Shown: one piece after another, positions 7,371 through 14,602 of the stretch | How the letters are laid out: each line of letters begins with the position of its first letter | Position numbering within the stretch: the stretch's first letter is position 1 | Assembly (NCBI GenBank): GCA_964600865.1 | Contig: CAZRJP010000018.1 | Location: 1 to 15,177, forward strand | Length of the DNA: 15,177 nucleotides | Origin: WJLC01 sp964600865 | Lineage (GTDB): Archaea > Nanobdellota > Nanobdellia > Pacearchaeales > GW2011-AR1 | Reading direction: 5' to 3' | The notes under the pieces: generated by a model | What the model was told of the DNA's origin: nothing | Seen by the model: only the letters and a program-made list of their open reading frames with translations | Database searches by the model: none | Position numbers and translations under genes: made by a program

Positions 7371-7580
7371 TCATTTTTTTGATTTTATTTTATTCAACTT
7401 ATCAACTAATTCATCTAAATCCTTATCTGACATTCCATGGGCCTTACAACCCATTTCTAATGTCTCTTGCATTGCCATAGGACATCCTACACAATGCATC
7501 CCTGATTCCATAAGTACCTTAGCAGCATTAGGATTCTTTTCAAGTATTTTACTCATCTTTGTTTTTCTTTTTATTTTCAT
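7371..7580 (-). CDS. DUF1858 domain protein, 69 aa
   Basis: This is a small all-helical DUF1858 protein. The family motif is clear: ILEKNPNAAKVLMESGMHCVGC (12-33), with C30 and C33 as a CxxC pair and a third cysteine at 45. DUF1858 domains occur as free proteins or fused to redox and hybrid-cluster-type proteins. Their biochemical role is unsettled; a redox or sulfur-relay role fits this context but is inference. The gene lies between cysteine desulfurase and iscU and is flanked by leader copies 3 (upstream) and 2 (downstream), so one near-identical repeat bounds each side. The start MKIKRKTKMSKIL matches the usual N-terminus. A frame in the leader stops one base before this ATG (TAAAATG). 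Confidence 0.9.
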   Translation of the reverse strand: MKIKRKTKMSKILEKNPNAAKVLMESGMHCVGCPMAMQETLEMGCKAHGMSDKDLDELVDKLNKIKSKK

Positions 7581-7595
7581 TTTATTTATTTTCTC

Positions 7596-7730
7596 TGAAA
7601 ATACATGCTCGAAAATTTTTAATTTTCGTTGTATGAACCATCTTAATCAAAGTGGACATGCCCGAAAATTTTTAATTTTCGTTGTATCAAACACATTATT
7701 CTGACTCATGTTCTCGTGAGGGTTTGATTT
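7596..7730 (-). repeat. Structured 5'-leader repeat, copy 3 (before the DUF1858 gene)
   Basis: Long-stem arms lie at 7720-7727 and 7687-7694 with one internal mismatch. Hairpins lie at 7663-7681 and 7610-7628, and a proximal hairpin ATTTTC-TCT-GAAAAT at 7588-7602. Hand alignment to copy 2 gives about 13 differences in 135 positions and no gaps. Minus-strand TTTTAAAC at 7751-7758 is centred 25 bases from the distal edge, the best promoter fit among the copies, and gives a leader of about 148 bases. Sense frames are 7694-7647 (GTG; in-frame ATG at 7709-7707; MFDTTKIKNFRACPL if initiated) and 7641-7582 (MVHTTKIKNFRACIFRENK). The second stop is a single base before the main ATG, so translational coupling is possible. 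Confidence 0.87.
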
Positions 7731-7750
7731 ATTTGTTTTATTGTTTTATT

Positions 7751-7758
7751 GTTTAAAA
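7751..7758 (-). promoter_or_regulatory. TATA box before leader copy 3
   Basis: Minus-strand TTTTAAAC lies in the gap after the cysteine desulfurase gene. A start site 25 bases downstream falls at about 7729, the first base pairs of the leader's long stem. This supports a separate promoter for the DUF1858 gene within the cluster. Confidence 0.5.
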
Positions 7759-7779
7759 ATAATTATTTAAAATTTTTAA

Positions 7780-8940
7780 TTATTCTAATGGACTTATTTT
7801 CCTTAATCTTTTAACTGTTTTTTTAATCTCTTTTAAAACATAATTTATTTGCTTTTTTGTAGTATACCTACTTATACTCATCCTTATAGAACTATTAGCT
7901 TCTAAAGAATTTAAACCTATTGCAAGTAAAACATGGCTAGGCTCTAATGATTTTGAAGAACATGCACTTCCTGTACTTGTATATATCCCTTTAGCATCTA
8001 AAAAACTTCCAATGGCCTCACCTTCTACATTATTAAAAGACACATTAATATTATTACAAAGTCTTTTTTGTTTCTTACCTGGTTTTGGACCATTAATTTT
8101 AACCTTAGGTATTTTTAATAATTCTTTAAAGAAATAATTTCTTAACTTCCTCATTTGTTTAACATGCTTTTTCTTCATTTGTTTAATGGCCTTTGCAAAC
8201 CCAACAATTCCCGCAATATTTTCAGTAGAACTTCTCAATTTAAATTCCTGACCCCCTCCATGAAGTAATGGAGTTATCCTTATTCCTTTTCCACGTTTTA
8301 TAAATAATGCACCAACACCTTTTGGTCCATGAATTTTATGTGCATTAAGAGTCATTAAATCAATGTTATCTTTTTTAATATTTATAGGAACCTTAGTAAA
8401 ACTCTGGCAAGCATCTGTATGAAATAAAACACCTTTATTATTGCAAATCTTACCTAATTTTCTAATGTTTTGAACAGTTCCTATTTCATTATTGCCATGT
8501 ATTATCGAAACCAGCATTGTTTTGTCTGTTATGGCCTTTTTAAGGGCACTAGAATCAACAAAACCATTCTCATCGACGTCCAAGTAAGTAATCTTACATC
8601 CTTGCGTTTCTAGCCATTTACAGGTCTTTAAAACACAATCATGTTCTATTTTTGTTGTTATTATATGGTCTTTTTCAGGATAATTAGTAAAAAATAGTCC
8701 CTTTAAAGCAAAGTTATTTGCCTCTGTTCCAGAACCAGTAAAAATAATTTCTTTATAATCTGCATTAATCTCTTTAGCAACAACTTCCTTTGCATCATTT
8801 AAAGCTCTTTTAGCTGATTGTCCCTTTGAATGAAGTGAAGAAGCATTTCCATAATTCTTAATATGATACTTCCTCATAGCACTAACTATTTTTTTATCTA
8901 CTTTTGTTGTTGCTGCATTATCTAAATATATCTCCTTCAT
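7780..8940 (-). CDS. iscS: Cysteine desulfurase (IscS/NifS)
   Basis: This is a PLP-dependent class V aminotransferase-fold enzyme that takes sulfur from cysteine as a persulfide and passes it to IscU and other acceptors. It opens with the family signature YLDNAATT (5-12). H100 stacks on the cofactor, D176 and Q179 lie in HTDACQS, the Schiff-base K202 is in NAHKIHGPKGVGAL, and the persulfide C327 is in STGSACSS. At 386 residues with the extended active-site loop it fits the IscS/NifS group rather than SufS. Its ATG overlaps the stop of the ArsR-type gene by four bases (ATGA), so the two are translated from one message. Confidence 0.96.
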   Translation of the reverse strand: MKEIYLDNAATTKVDKKIVSAMRKYHIKNYGNASSLHSKGQSAKRALNDAKEVVAKEINADYKEIIFTGSGTEANNFALKGLFFTNYPEKDHIITTKIEHDCVLKTCKWLETQGCKITYLDVDENGFVDSSALKKAITDKTMLVSIIHGNNEIGTVQNIRKLGKICNNKGVLFHTDACQSFTKVPINIKKDNIDLMTLNAHKIHGPKGVGALFIKRGKGIRITPLLHGGGQEFKLRSSTENIAGIVGFAKAIKQMKKKHVKQMRKLRNYFFKELLKIPKVKINGPKPGKKQKRLCNNINVSFNNVEGEAIGSFLDAKGIYTSTGSACSSKSLEPSHVLLAIGLNSLEANSSIRMSISRYTTKKQINYVLKEIKKTVKRLRKISPLE

Positions 8941-9248
8941 TTACAATCCTCTTGACAATTACATCTCCTATTACAAAAAGTTTTAGAATGCTTATCAATA
9001 ATTTTAAGTATAGGAATAATTGTTTCTTTATTCAAAAAATAAATTCTATTCTTTCCTTTTTGTTTAACCTTAACAATATTGCAACATCTTAAAGGTGCAA
9101 GAGCATGAGAAACCTTACTTTGTTCAACTCCTAACTCTTTAGATATTTCTGTAACACTTTTCTCTTTATTCTTTAAACTAAGAATAATCTTAATCTTTAA
9201 TGGATTTGCAAAATTACTAAAAAATATATGGTATGTGCTATCTTTCAT
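8937..9248 (-). CDS. ArsR-family regulator, cysteine-rich
   Basis: This is a winged-helix transcription factor of the ArsR/SmtB type. Helices run from about residue 12 to 57, with the helix-turn-helix in SVTEISKELGVEQSKVSHALAPL (31-53) and the wing around KVKQKGKNRIYFL (60-72). Six cysteines stand out: C55-C56 at the end of the recognition region and C92, C96, C98 and C102 in a short tail, CNRRCNCQEDC. They could bind a metal or an Fe-S cluster. The gene overlaps iscS by 4 bases and has an ArsR-type operator at its own start. I infer that it senses metal, cluster or sulfur status and represses its own operon, like IscR or SufR but from a different family. Confidence 0.88.
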   Translation of the reverse strand: MKDSTYHIFFSNFANPLKIKIILSLKNKEKSVTEISKELGVEQSKVSHALAPLRCCNIVKVKQKGKNRIYFLNKETIIPILKIIDKHSKTFCNRRCNCQEDCK

Positions 9249-9266
9249 ATGAAAATATATTCATAT
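9247..9266. promoter_or_regulatory. ArsR-type operator at the regulator/iscS promoter
   Basis: ATATGAAAATATATTCATAT is a perfect 7-6-7 inverted repeat with the TGAA-N6-TTCA core known for ArsR/SmtB-family operators. It lies between the TATA box and the start codon and includes two bases of that codon, so a bound dimer would cover the predicted start of transcription. The likely ligand is the adjacent ArsR-type protein (autorepression). Confidence 0.65.
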
Positions 9267-9269
9267 TAG

Positions 9270-9277
9270 TTTATAAA
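9270..9277 (-). promoter_or_regulatory. TATA box of the ArsR/iscS operon
   Basis: TTTATAAA is centred 25 bases before the regulator's ATG and overlaps the stop codon of the upstream protease gene. It implies a leaderless transcript. Confidence 0.65.
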
Positions 9278-12123
9278 TCTTTTTGAGATTCTTTTTTATG
9301 TCTAATTCCAGAAATCTTTTTAGCAATAACCTTTCTTTTTCTAATGCATAGAACAACCAATATTGTGAATAATAAAACACTTGCAACAAAAGAAACTAAT
9401 ACAGTTTTATTTTCAAAATCTAATGGAATTATCTCTAAAATACCTTTACCAGTAATACCTGATGTTTTTGAATCAGAACCATCCTCATCATCAGTCTCAT
9501 TTACAATCTCTCTTGTTCCAATAGCTTCTTCTATTTTCTTAATTTTAACATCTGCATTTGCTGCAGTAATAGATTCAAAAGTAATTGCCACATCATAAAC
9601 CTTATCATCATTCAAATCAACTTTTTCAGTATCACCTTTTGAAATAGTTAAATTAATTGGGTCACTTGAAACTGTAACTTTAATTTCTTCAGTAGATATT
9701 GAATCAAGATTTAATGCATGGAATTCCTCTTGGAATTTGAATCTCATCTTTGAATCTTTTCCTAATGGTTTAGATATACCTTTTTCAAAATCATTGTCTG
9801 TAATAACATATGTAACTGCTCCTGTTGGAGATGAATCTCCTCCACCGCCTCCACCAGTTCCTGAATCTGTACCTGTATCACTATCAGTGTCTGTTTCAGT
9901 ATCTGTTTCAGTATCAGTATCTGTTTCTTCATCGTCTTCACTATCCTCAGAAGGCAAATCTACTTCTAAACTTCTTGATGAACTTACTTCATAATTTCCT
10001 GAAATATCTACACACTCTACTTCCCAAGAATAAGAAGTATCATCTTCTAATGAAACACTTGAAAAAGTATTCTCTCCTTCACTAACTGAACTATCTGTAT
10101 CAATAACAACATCATCTAATGTTAAATTACAAGAACTTACCTCATAATTATCAGATGCATTATAAGAAAAACTAGAACTATCATCTTCTAATTTAACTCC
10201 ATTTTCTGGAGAAACAAGAGTAACACTAGGAGAACTTGAATCATAAATTAAACTATAATTATTTGCAAAGATAGTATTTAATTCTTCATCAGTAGAAGAA
10301 CAAGTCCATTCATATTCTCCTGCATCAGAAAAATTATAATTAAATATACTTTCATTAAAACTTCCTGAAACATTTTTAGTTTCATTATATATTATACTTG
10401 TAACATTAGTTCCATTAACCTCTGTAGTAGAATAAATATAAAGTGCCATATCCTCAATATTAGCTATATTATTAACAACACTACAATTAAATTCTGTTTC
10501 ATTTACACTTTTATAAATTCCATCTTCTGGAGAGTTTAATGTGATTGATCTACTTCCACTAACTAAAGTGAAATTCTCTTCAGCATAACCAGAATTTCCT
10601 TTAATATCTTCTCCTAGACAATTCCATTCATAAACATCTCTTGAAAGATTAGTTAAATTAACTTCAACAGTATAATCCTTTACACTAGAATTACCAGATA
10701 TATTCACAAAGTTAGTTTCAGATATAATATTCCCTGTAGAATTCCATACATAAAGAGTCATATTCTCTATTCCTAAAAAGTCACTTGCCTGACAAACAAA
10801 TGTTTGATTTACTGAATTATTATTTGCATTATCTTCTGGAGAAACAAGAGTAATTTCTGGAGCAGAATTATCTAATGAAGCAACAGCCTCATAAAGATTA
10901 ATAATATCATAAGTATTCCCTGAATCCTCTATCTCAAAACCATTATCACTTAAAAGAGTTTCAATTTCTGCTGGTGTTTTTAATTCTCCACTTAATCCTA
11001 AATACTGATTGATTATTGCAAAAGCACCTGCAGCATGAGGTGCAGACATTGAAGTTCCAGATAAAACATTATAACCTGTTCCTGCAGTTGAATTAATATT
11101 CTTTCCTGGAGCCAATAATTTAACTAAAGAATTTCTATTTCCATCAGAATAAATAGAATTATCTTTTGTTGAACCTGCAATAGGTATAGCACTCTCTACA
11201 CAAGAAGGTCCAGAAATCTTATTACTCCTTCCATTATTCCCAGTTGCTACAACAACAGTAATATTATTTGCAGCAGCATTATCAATCTCATCTGCTAAAG
11301 GATCCTCCTCACAATAATTACTATATAATCCTCCACCTAAACTCATACTAATAACTGAAATATTATATTGAGATGCATTATTCACACAAAGATCAATTGC
11401 TTTTTCTAAATCATCATCCCAGAAAGTTCCATCACTATTTGCTGCCTTAATCATAAATACATTTGCTCCAGGTGCAACACCTTTTATATCTCCATTTGCT
11501 GCAGCAATTCCTGCAACATGTGTTCCATGTCCATGAACATCCATTGGGTCTTCATCAGAAGTAGTACAATTATTATCATCTGCGCAATAATCATATCCAC
11601 CTATAACTTTATAGCCCTCACCAAAACCTCCACCTAAATCATTATGATTATAATTAATCCCAGTATCAATAATACAAATTGCCTCTCCTTCACCAGTTAA
11701 ACTAACATTATTACTCTGTAAATCCCATACATCATCTGCCTCAATCAAAGGAACAGAATCTTGTAAGACAATGCTTCTTGTTCTAACAATTTCAACTAAT
11801 TCAACATCAGGATTATCTTTTAATTTTTCTAAATCTTCTTTAGAAACAACAGCAGAAATCTTATCATTAAATTCATGCTTAATTTTATCTTTTAGAATAT
11901 CTTGAACTTCTTTTTTAGTTTCTTCAGAAGCAACTCTCTTTCCATCAGCAAGTTCATCTGTTTTTAGTTTTATAGTAACTCTTGCATTATTATTTTGTTG
12001 AACTTCATCAACAACTTTTGCATTAATCTTAGAACTATCAATTTTAAAATCTGGTTCATATTTAACAACAATAAAACTTAAAGCTAACAATAAAACCAGT
12101 GCGATTACTATTCCTCTTTTCAT
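9271..12123 (-). CDS. Membrane-anchored subtilisin-like serine protease (S8)
   Basis: This is a 950-residue secreted protease. Residues 1-20 form a signal or anchor segment (basic MKR then a leucine/valine core). Residues about 30-118 look like an inhibitor-I9-type propeptide. The S8 domain carries the catalytic triad D153 (IIDTG), H199 (HGTHVAG) and S358 (GTSMSAP), with oxyanion N296. About 420-722 holds three Ig-like modules, each introduced by a SPED/SPEN segment. A Thr/Asp/Glu spacer (734-756) and a run of six Gly (757-762) follow, then a beta-rich domain and a C-terminal membrane helix (about 907-928) with a basic RKRK stop. It should sit on the cell surface facing out. About twenty N-x-S/T sequons lie in 435-668. 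Substrate unknown; roles in surface turnover or cell-cell contact are inference. Confidence 0.93.
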   Translation of the reverse strand: MKRGIVIALVLLLALSFIVVKYEPDFKIDSSKINAKVVDEVQQNNNARVTIKLKTDELADGKRVASEETKKEVQDILKDKIKHEFNDKISAVVSKEDLEKLKDNPDVELVEIVRTRSIVLQDSVPLIEADDVWDLQSNNVSLTGEGEAICIIDTGINYNHNDLGGGFGEGYKVIGGYDYCADDNNCTTSDEDPMDVHGHGTHVAGIAAANGDIKGVAPGANVFMIKAANSDGTFWDDDLEKAIDLCVNNASQYNISVISMSLGGGLYSNYCEEDPLADEIDNAAANNITVVVATGNNGRSNKISGPSCVESAIPIAGSTKDNSIYSDGNRNSLVKLLAPGKNINSTAGTGYNVLSGTSMSAPHAAGAFAIINQYLGLSGELKTPAEIETLLSDNGFEIEDSGNTYDIINLYEAVASLDNSAPEITLVSPEDNANNNSVNQTFVCQASDFLGIENMTLYVWNSTGNIISETNFVNISGNSSVKDYTVEVNLTNLSRDVYEWNCLGEDIKGNSGYAEENFTLVSGSRSITLNSPEDGIYKSVNETEFNCSVVNNIANIEDMALYIYSTTEVNGTNVTSIIYNETKNVSGSFNESIFNYNFSDAGEYEWTCSSTDEELNTIFANNYSLIYDSSSPSVTLVSPENGVKLEDDSSSFSYNASDNYEVSSCNLTLDDVVIDTDSSVSEGENTFSSVSLEDDTSYSWEVECVDISGNYEVSSSRSLEVDLPSEDSEDDEETDTDTETDTETDTDSDTGTDSGTGGGGGGDSSPTGAVTYVITDNDFEKGISKPLGKDSKMRFKFQEEFHALNLDSISTEEIKVTVSSDPINLTISKGDTEKVDLNDDKVYDVAITFESITAANADVKIKKIEEAIGTREIVNETDDEDGSDSKTSGITGKGILEIIPLDFENKTVLVSFVASVLLFTILVVLCIRKRKVIAKKISGIRHKKESQKDL
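9838..9924 (-). repeat. Thr-Asp/Glu spacer repeat in the protease gene
   Basis: This is an in-frame simple-sequence tract of alternating Thr and Asp/Glu codons, followed by six Gly codons. It encodes residues 734-762, a flexible acidic spacer between the Ig-like modules and the C-terminal domain. The short DNA periodicity (copies of a CAGTATCTGTTT-like unit on the plus strand) makes length variation between strains likely. Confidence 0.8.
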
Positions 12124-12183
12124 ATTTTTTTAACAACCTCGAAGTATGTTAATTTTATTAATGTTATATCCTTTAAAAACATT

Positions 12184-12528
12184 ATGGAAACAATAAACAT
12201 ATATTCAAAAAATAATAAGAACCCTATTATTATAAGAGATGTAAAAAAAGCAGGCACATTATTTCAAAAACTTAGAGGACTGATGTTTAGAAAAAGAAAA
12301 AACTCAAAAGCAATCCTATTCAATACAAAAAAACCTATAGCAATTCATTCTTATTTTGTGTTCTTTCCATTTATTGCAATTTGGCTTAATCAAAAAAATA
12401 AAATAGTAAAAATAAAAAAAGTTCATCCATTTACATCTTATATAAAACCTAAAAAACATTTTTCAAAAATTCTTGAAATCCCTATTAATAATAAATACAA
12501 AAAAATAATTAAGAAATTTCTCACCTGA
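12184..12528 (+). CDS. DUF192 family protein
   Basis: This is a small DUF192 protein of 114 residues. The family signature is LFQKLRGLMFRK (26-37), followed by a hydrophobic strand pair HSYFVFFPFIAIWLN (55-69) and the closing KHFSKILEIP segment (91-100). It has no signal peptide, whereas many DUF192 proteins are exported, and it is strongly basic. The function of the family is not established. It is divergent from the protease gene with a 60-base gap; an AT-rich TATA-like stretch (about 12150-12162) may serve both directions. It converges on the 12625-13185 gene. Confidence 0.75.
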   Translation: METINIYSKNNKNPIIIRDVKKAGTLFQKLRGLMFRKRKNSKAILFNTKKPIAIHSYFVFFPFIAIWLNQKNKIVKIKKVHPFTSYIKPKKHFSKILEIPINNKYKKIIKKFLT

Positions 12529-12573
12529 TTTTGTCTTCTCTACTTCTAGTTTGATTTTTTTATTTGTTTTTTA

Positions 12574-12607
12574 TCCTGGTTTTCTCTTTTATGTCCTGGT
12601 TTACTCT
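12574..12607 (+). repeat. Two 14-base direct repeats between convergent genes
   Basis: TCCTGGTTTTCTCT (12574-12587) and TCCTGGTTTACTCT (12594-12607) differ at one base and start 20 bases apart. They lie in the T-rich region after the DUF192 gene. They may be part of the termination region; no other role is apparent. Confidence 0.55.
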
Positions 12608-12626
12608 AAATTTTTTTGAAAAATTT
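12608..12626. terminator. Likely bidirectional terminator hairpin
   Basis: AAATTTTT-TTG-AAAAATTT forms an 8-bp stem with a 3-base loop between two convergent genes and overlaps the stop codon of the leftward gene. Upstream T runs at 12555-12561 and 12566-12572 fit U-tract archaeal termination for the DUF192 gene. Confidence 0.4.
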
Positions 12627-13185
12627 AAAATCCTAAACAATCCCTATAACTAAACAAACTCTTATATTTCCATAAAAGAGATGTCTTGCCTTTTACAAGT
12701 TCCACTCCAAAGTTTCCTACTGCTTTAGCCTCATCAATAATAAGGCATAAATTATTGTTATTTAATTCAGAAAGCCACCTTGAATGCATTGCCATTTTCA
12801 TATCTAAATCACTAGGAATAGAATCTACTAGTGTCAAAGAACCCTTTGTTATAAGATAACCTCTCTCCCATGTTTGAGAACCTGTATTAAAATTATAAAA
12901 ACTAATTAAAATTCTTGCCTTATCTGGAAGTTTTTGTATTATTTCATTTTGAGACATTACTTTTTCTATCCTAGAATAATCTTCTAATGTTGCAGATGCC
13001 CCAGGATCTATCCCTGAACTTTTAGGAATATAAATAACATTACTTGTAGCAGATGGTTTAGAAATCTCCTTGTTATTTTGCTTATCTTCTTTATAATATC
13101 TCATTCCAAAAAATAAAGCTATTAATCCTACTATAAATAAAAACAGCCAAATATTATACAGTATTGTTCTTTTTTTCTTATTCAT
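12625..13185 (-). CDS. Single-pass membrane protein of unknown function
   Basis: I do not recognise this 186-residue protein. A basic N-terminus (MNKKKR) precedes one membrane helix (about 9-29), then a hydrophilic linker (30-65) rich in K, N and S, then a compact outer domain (about 66-186) containing ILISFYNFNTGSQTWERGYLI and SLTLVDSIP. The positive-inside rule places the C-terminal domain outside the cell. There are two cysteines in the outer part (about residues 147 and 183). A TATA-like TTTTAAAAA near 13204-13213, roughly 25 bases before the ATG, implies a leaderless message starting just after the tRNA gene. It converges on the DUF192 gene. Confidence 0.75.
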   Translation of the reverse strand: MNKKKRTILYNIWLFLFIVGLIALFFGMRYYKEDKQNNKEISKPSATSNVIYIPKSSGIDPGASATLEDYSRIEKVMSQNEIIQKLPDKARILISFYNFNTGSQTWERGYLITKGSLTLVDSIPSDLDMKMAMHSRWLSELNNNNLCLIIDEAKAVGNFGVELVKGKTSLLWKYKSLFSYRDCLGF

Positions 13186-13216
13186 TGTTTATTTCTAATT
13201 TATTTTTTTAAAAGAA

Positions 13217-13287
13217 TGGGCGCGGAGGGAATCGAACCCCCAGCTGTCGGGCTGGAGCCAACTATTTTGCCATTAAACCACGCACCC
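13217..13287 (-). tRNA. trnW: tRNA-Trp (anticodon CCA)
   Basis: A full cloverleaf folds on the minus strand. The acceptor is GGGTGCG/CGCGCCC with one G-U pair. The D arm is GTTT/AAAT. The anticodon stem GTTGG/CCGAC encloses loop CTCCAGC, giving anticodon CCA. The T stem is GGGGG/CCCTC with T loop TTCGATT. The discriminator base is A, as expected for tRNA-Trp, and CCA is not encoded. No intron is present, although archaeal tRNA-Trp genes often carry one. It is a GC-rich island between two AT-rich genes. Confidence 0.96.
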
Positions 13288-13315
13288 ATGACACATTTTT
13301 ACAATAAATCCTTAA

Positions 13316-13323
13316 TTTTTAAA
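13316..13323 (-). promoter_or_regulatory. TATA box of tRNA-Trp
   Basis: Minus-strand AGGTTTAAAAAT is centred about 32 bases before the tRNA 5' end, predicting a precursor with a leader of some 7 bases. It falls directly after the PIN-domain gene. Confidence 0.5.
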
Positions 13324-13328
13324 CCTGT

Positions 13329-14015
13329 TTATTTCAATCCCTTAATCTCTTTAATCTCTTCCTTAGAAATAGCGCATCCCTTAAACTTTAATGCATATAA
13401 AATAGCATCTAAAAGAATTTTACCATCTTGTATCTCAAATAAGTTTTTCTTCCAAGCAACATACATTAATTCAGTTGAACGTATTATTTTAAAATCCTTA
13501 AAATAATCAAAATGCTTTTTTCTTAATTTAACTTTTGTATGCATTTTTTTAGTAAGCAACTTTTCTAAATTATTTGGCTTTTCACAAAGCATTCTTGCAG
13601 TTCTTTCATCTAATGCAATTAAATAAGAAACATCTTTTTTATCTAGTAATTTTCCTAATGCTAAACAAGATGCTTCACCAAGATGGATTAATTTTATTTC
13701 TTTTTTATGACTAACAAACATTTCATTTGCCATATTAATCATTTCTTTTGCCTTTTTACTAATAACAGAACTATCTATTCCCAAACTCTCAGGCATTTCT
13801 AAAACATTACTATCTAAAAGTTCCTTAACCCTTAAGGCCTCTAATTCAAATCTTTTTGTTTTCATAGGCCTATCAATTGTTTCATCCTTCACTTCTTTAG
13901 TAATTATAAATTTACCATTAAATTCTTCTTTTAATCTTTCTAAATTTCTTAAAAGCCCGTTCATTGACATACTAATTAAAGTACTTGCATCAAAAATTAT
14001 TGCCTTTCCTGTCAT
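13329..14015 (-). CDS. PIN-domain protein, 228 aa
   Basis: This is a probable PIN-fold nuclease. The acidic residues fall where the fold needs them: D9 in AIIFDASTLI, a middle acidic cluster at E41/D44/E45, E114 in HLGEASCLALG, and D136 in IALDERTARML. These would hold the divalent metal that cleaves RNA. It is longer than a typical VapC toxin (about 130 residues), with an extra helical segment at about 50-110 and a basic C-terminal region. The start codon overlaps the stop of the HTH gene by 4 bases (ATGA), so the pair is co-translated. The order, DNA-binding partner first and nuclease second, resembles a toxin-antitoxin pair, but a housekeeping RNA-processing role is equally possible. Confidence 0.8.
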   Translation of the reverse strand: MTGKAIIFDASTLISMSMNGLLRNLERLKEEFNGKFIITKEVKDETIDRPMKTKRFELEALRVKELLDSNVLEMPESLGIDSSVISKKAKEMINMANEMFVSHKKEIKLIHLGEASCLALGKLLDKKDVSYLIALDERTARMLCEKPNNLEKLLTKKMHTKVKLRKKHFDYFKDFKIIRSTELMYVAWKKNLFEIQDGKILLDAILYALKFKGCAISKEEIKEIKGLK

Positions 14016-14572
14016 TTAAACATCTCCATAGCAACTTTTATTCTATTTTTTACATTCATTGTTTTAGAAGCAGGAACATCACTTATTCCAGTCTTACCAA
14101 CATATTCTGCAAGCTCATACATTGTTATCCCTAAAAGGTCTGCTGTTTGTGACATTGACAAACCATGTTCATATAATCTAGATGCCTTATTTATTTGTGC
14201 TTTTCTAAGAACATCTTCTACATACTTTTTCAACTTTCCAGAAACCTTGTTTATTGCTTTTTGTATAATTGGAATATTATTTCTAAACTCCTTATCATTT
14301 TTTTCTTCAACAGATTTAATGACCTTATCTAATGAATTTGTAATAATCTTATAAAAATTATCCCATCCCTTAAGTGACTGATAATTCTCTCTTTCAAGAA
14401 TCTTACCAATAGAATAAACTATAACCGCAACAGCAATATTATCTGGATCTTTAGTAAGAGAAGCAGTATTTGTTGTTTGGTTACTTAAACTCTTAATTTC
14501 AGCAGGGTCTCCTTTTTGAATTGCTCCTTTTGTTTCTTTTAAAATCCTTAAAACATTCTCACGCTCTTTCAT
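14012..14572 (-). CDS. Helical protein with C-terminal HTH, partner of the PIN gene
   Basis: This is an all-helical protein of 186 residues. Residues about 1-125 form an amphipathic helical region of unknown fold, including the hydrophobic helix NIAVAVIVYSIGKILE (45-60). A helix-turn-helix follows at about 129-160 (ASRLYEHGLSMSQTADLLGITMYELAEYVG), then a short linker and the terminal helix NRIKVAMEMFK. It overlaps the PIN gene by 4 bases. The HTH suggests DNA binding and autoregulation, while the N-terminal helices could contact the PIN protein; both are inference. Leader copy 4 fills its upstream region. Confidence 0.75.
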   Translation of the reverse strand: MKERENVLRILKETKGAIQKGDPAEIKSLSNQTTNTASLTKDPDNIAVAVIVYSIGKILERENYQSLKGWDNFYKIITNSLDKVIKSVEEKNDKEFRNNIPIIQKAINKVSGKLKKYVEDVLRKAQINKASRLYEHGLSMSQTADLLGITMYELAEYVGKTGISDVPASKTMNVKNRIKVAMEMFK

Positions 14573-14602
14573 TGTATTTATTTTTGATTTAATTTAAAAA
14601 AT

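Noticed and set aside
7596..7730. Leader repeats as transposon-like (MITE) insertions
   Set aside because: No terminal inverted repeats spanning the element, no target duplications, and all four copies lie in the same sense before start codons. Not fully excluded, but placement and compensatory changes favour a regulatory RNA.
9737..10085. Plus-strand frames with P/S/V and L/H/Y repeats
   Set aside because: They are antisense shadows of the Thr/Asp/Gly spacer of the protease; the repeats arise from the simple-sequence DNA.
13217..13287. Intron or C/D guide RNA in tRNA-Trp
   Set aside because: The anticodon loop is a plain seven bases and the gene is continuous, with no insertion.
13216..13506. 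Plus-strand frame of 96 codons
   Set aside because: It runs antisense through tRNA-Trp and the end of the PIN gene.
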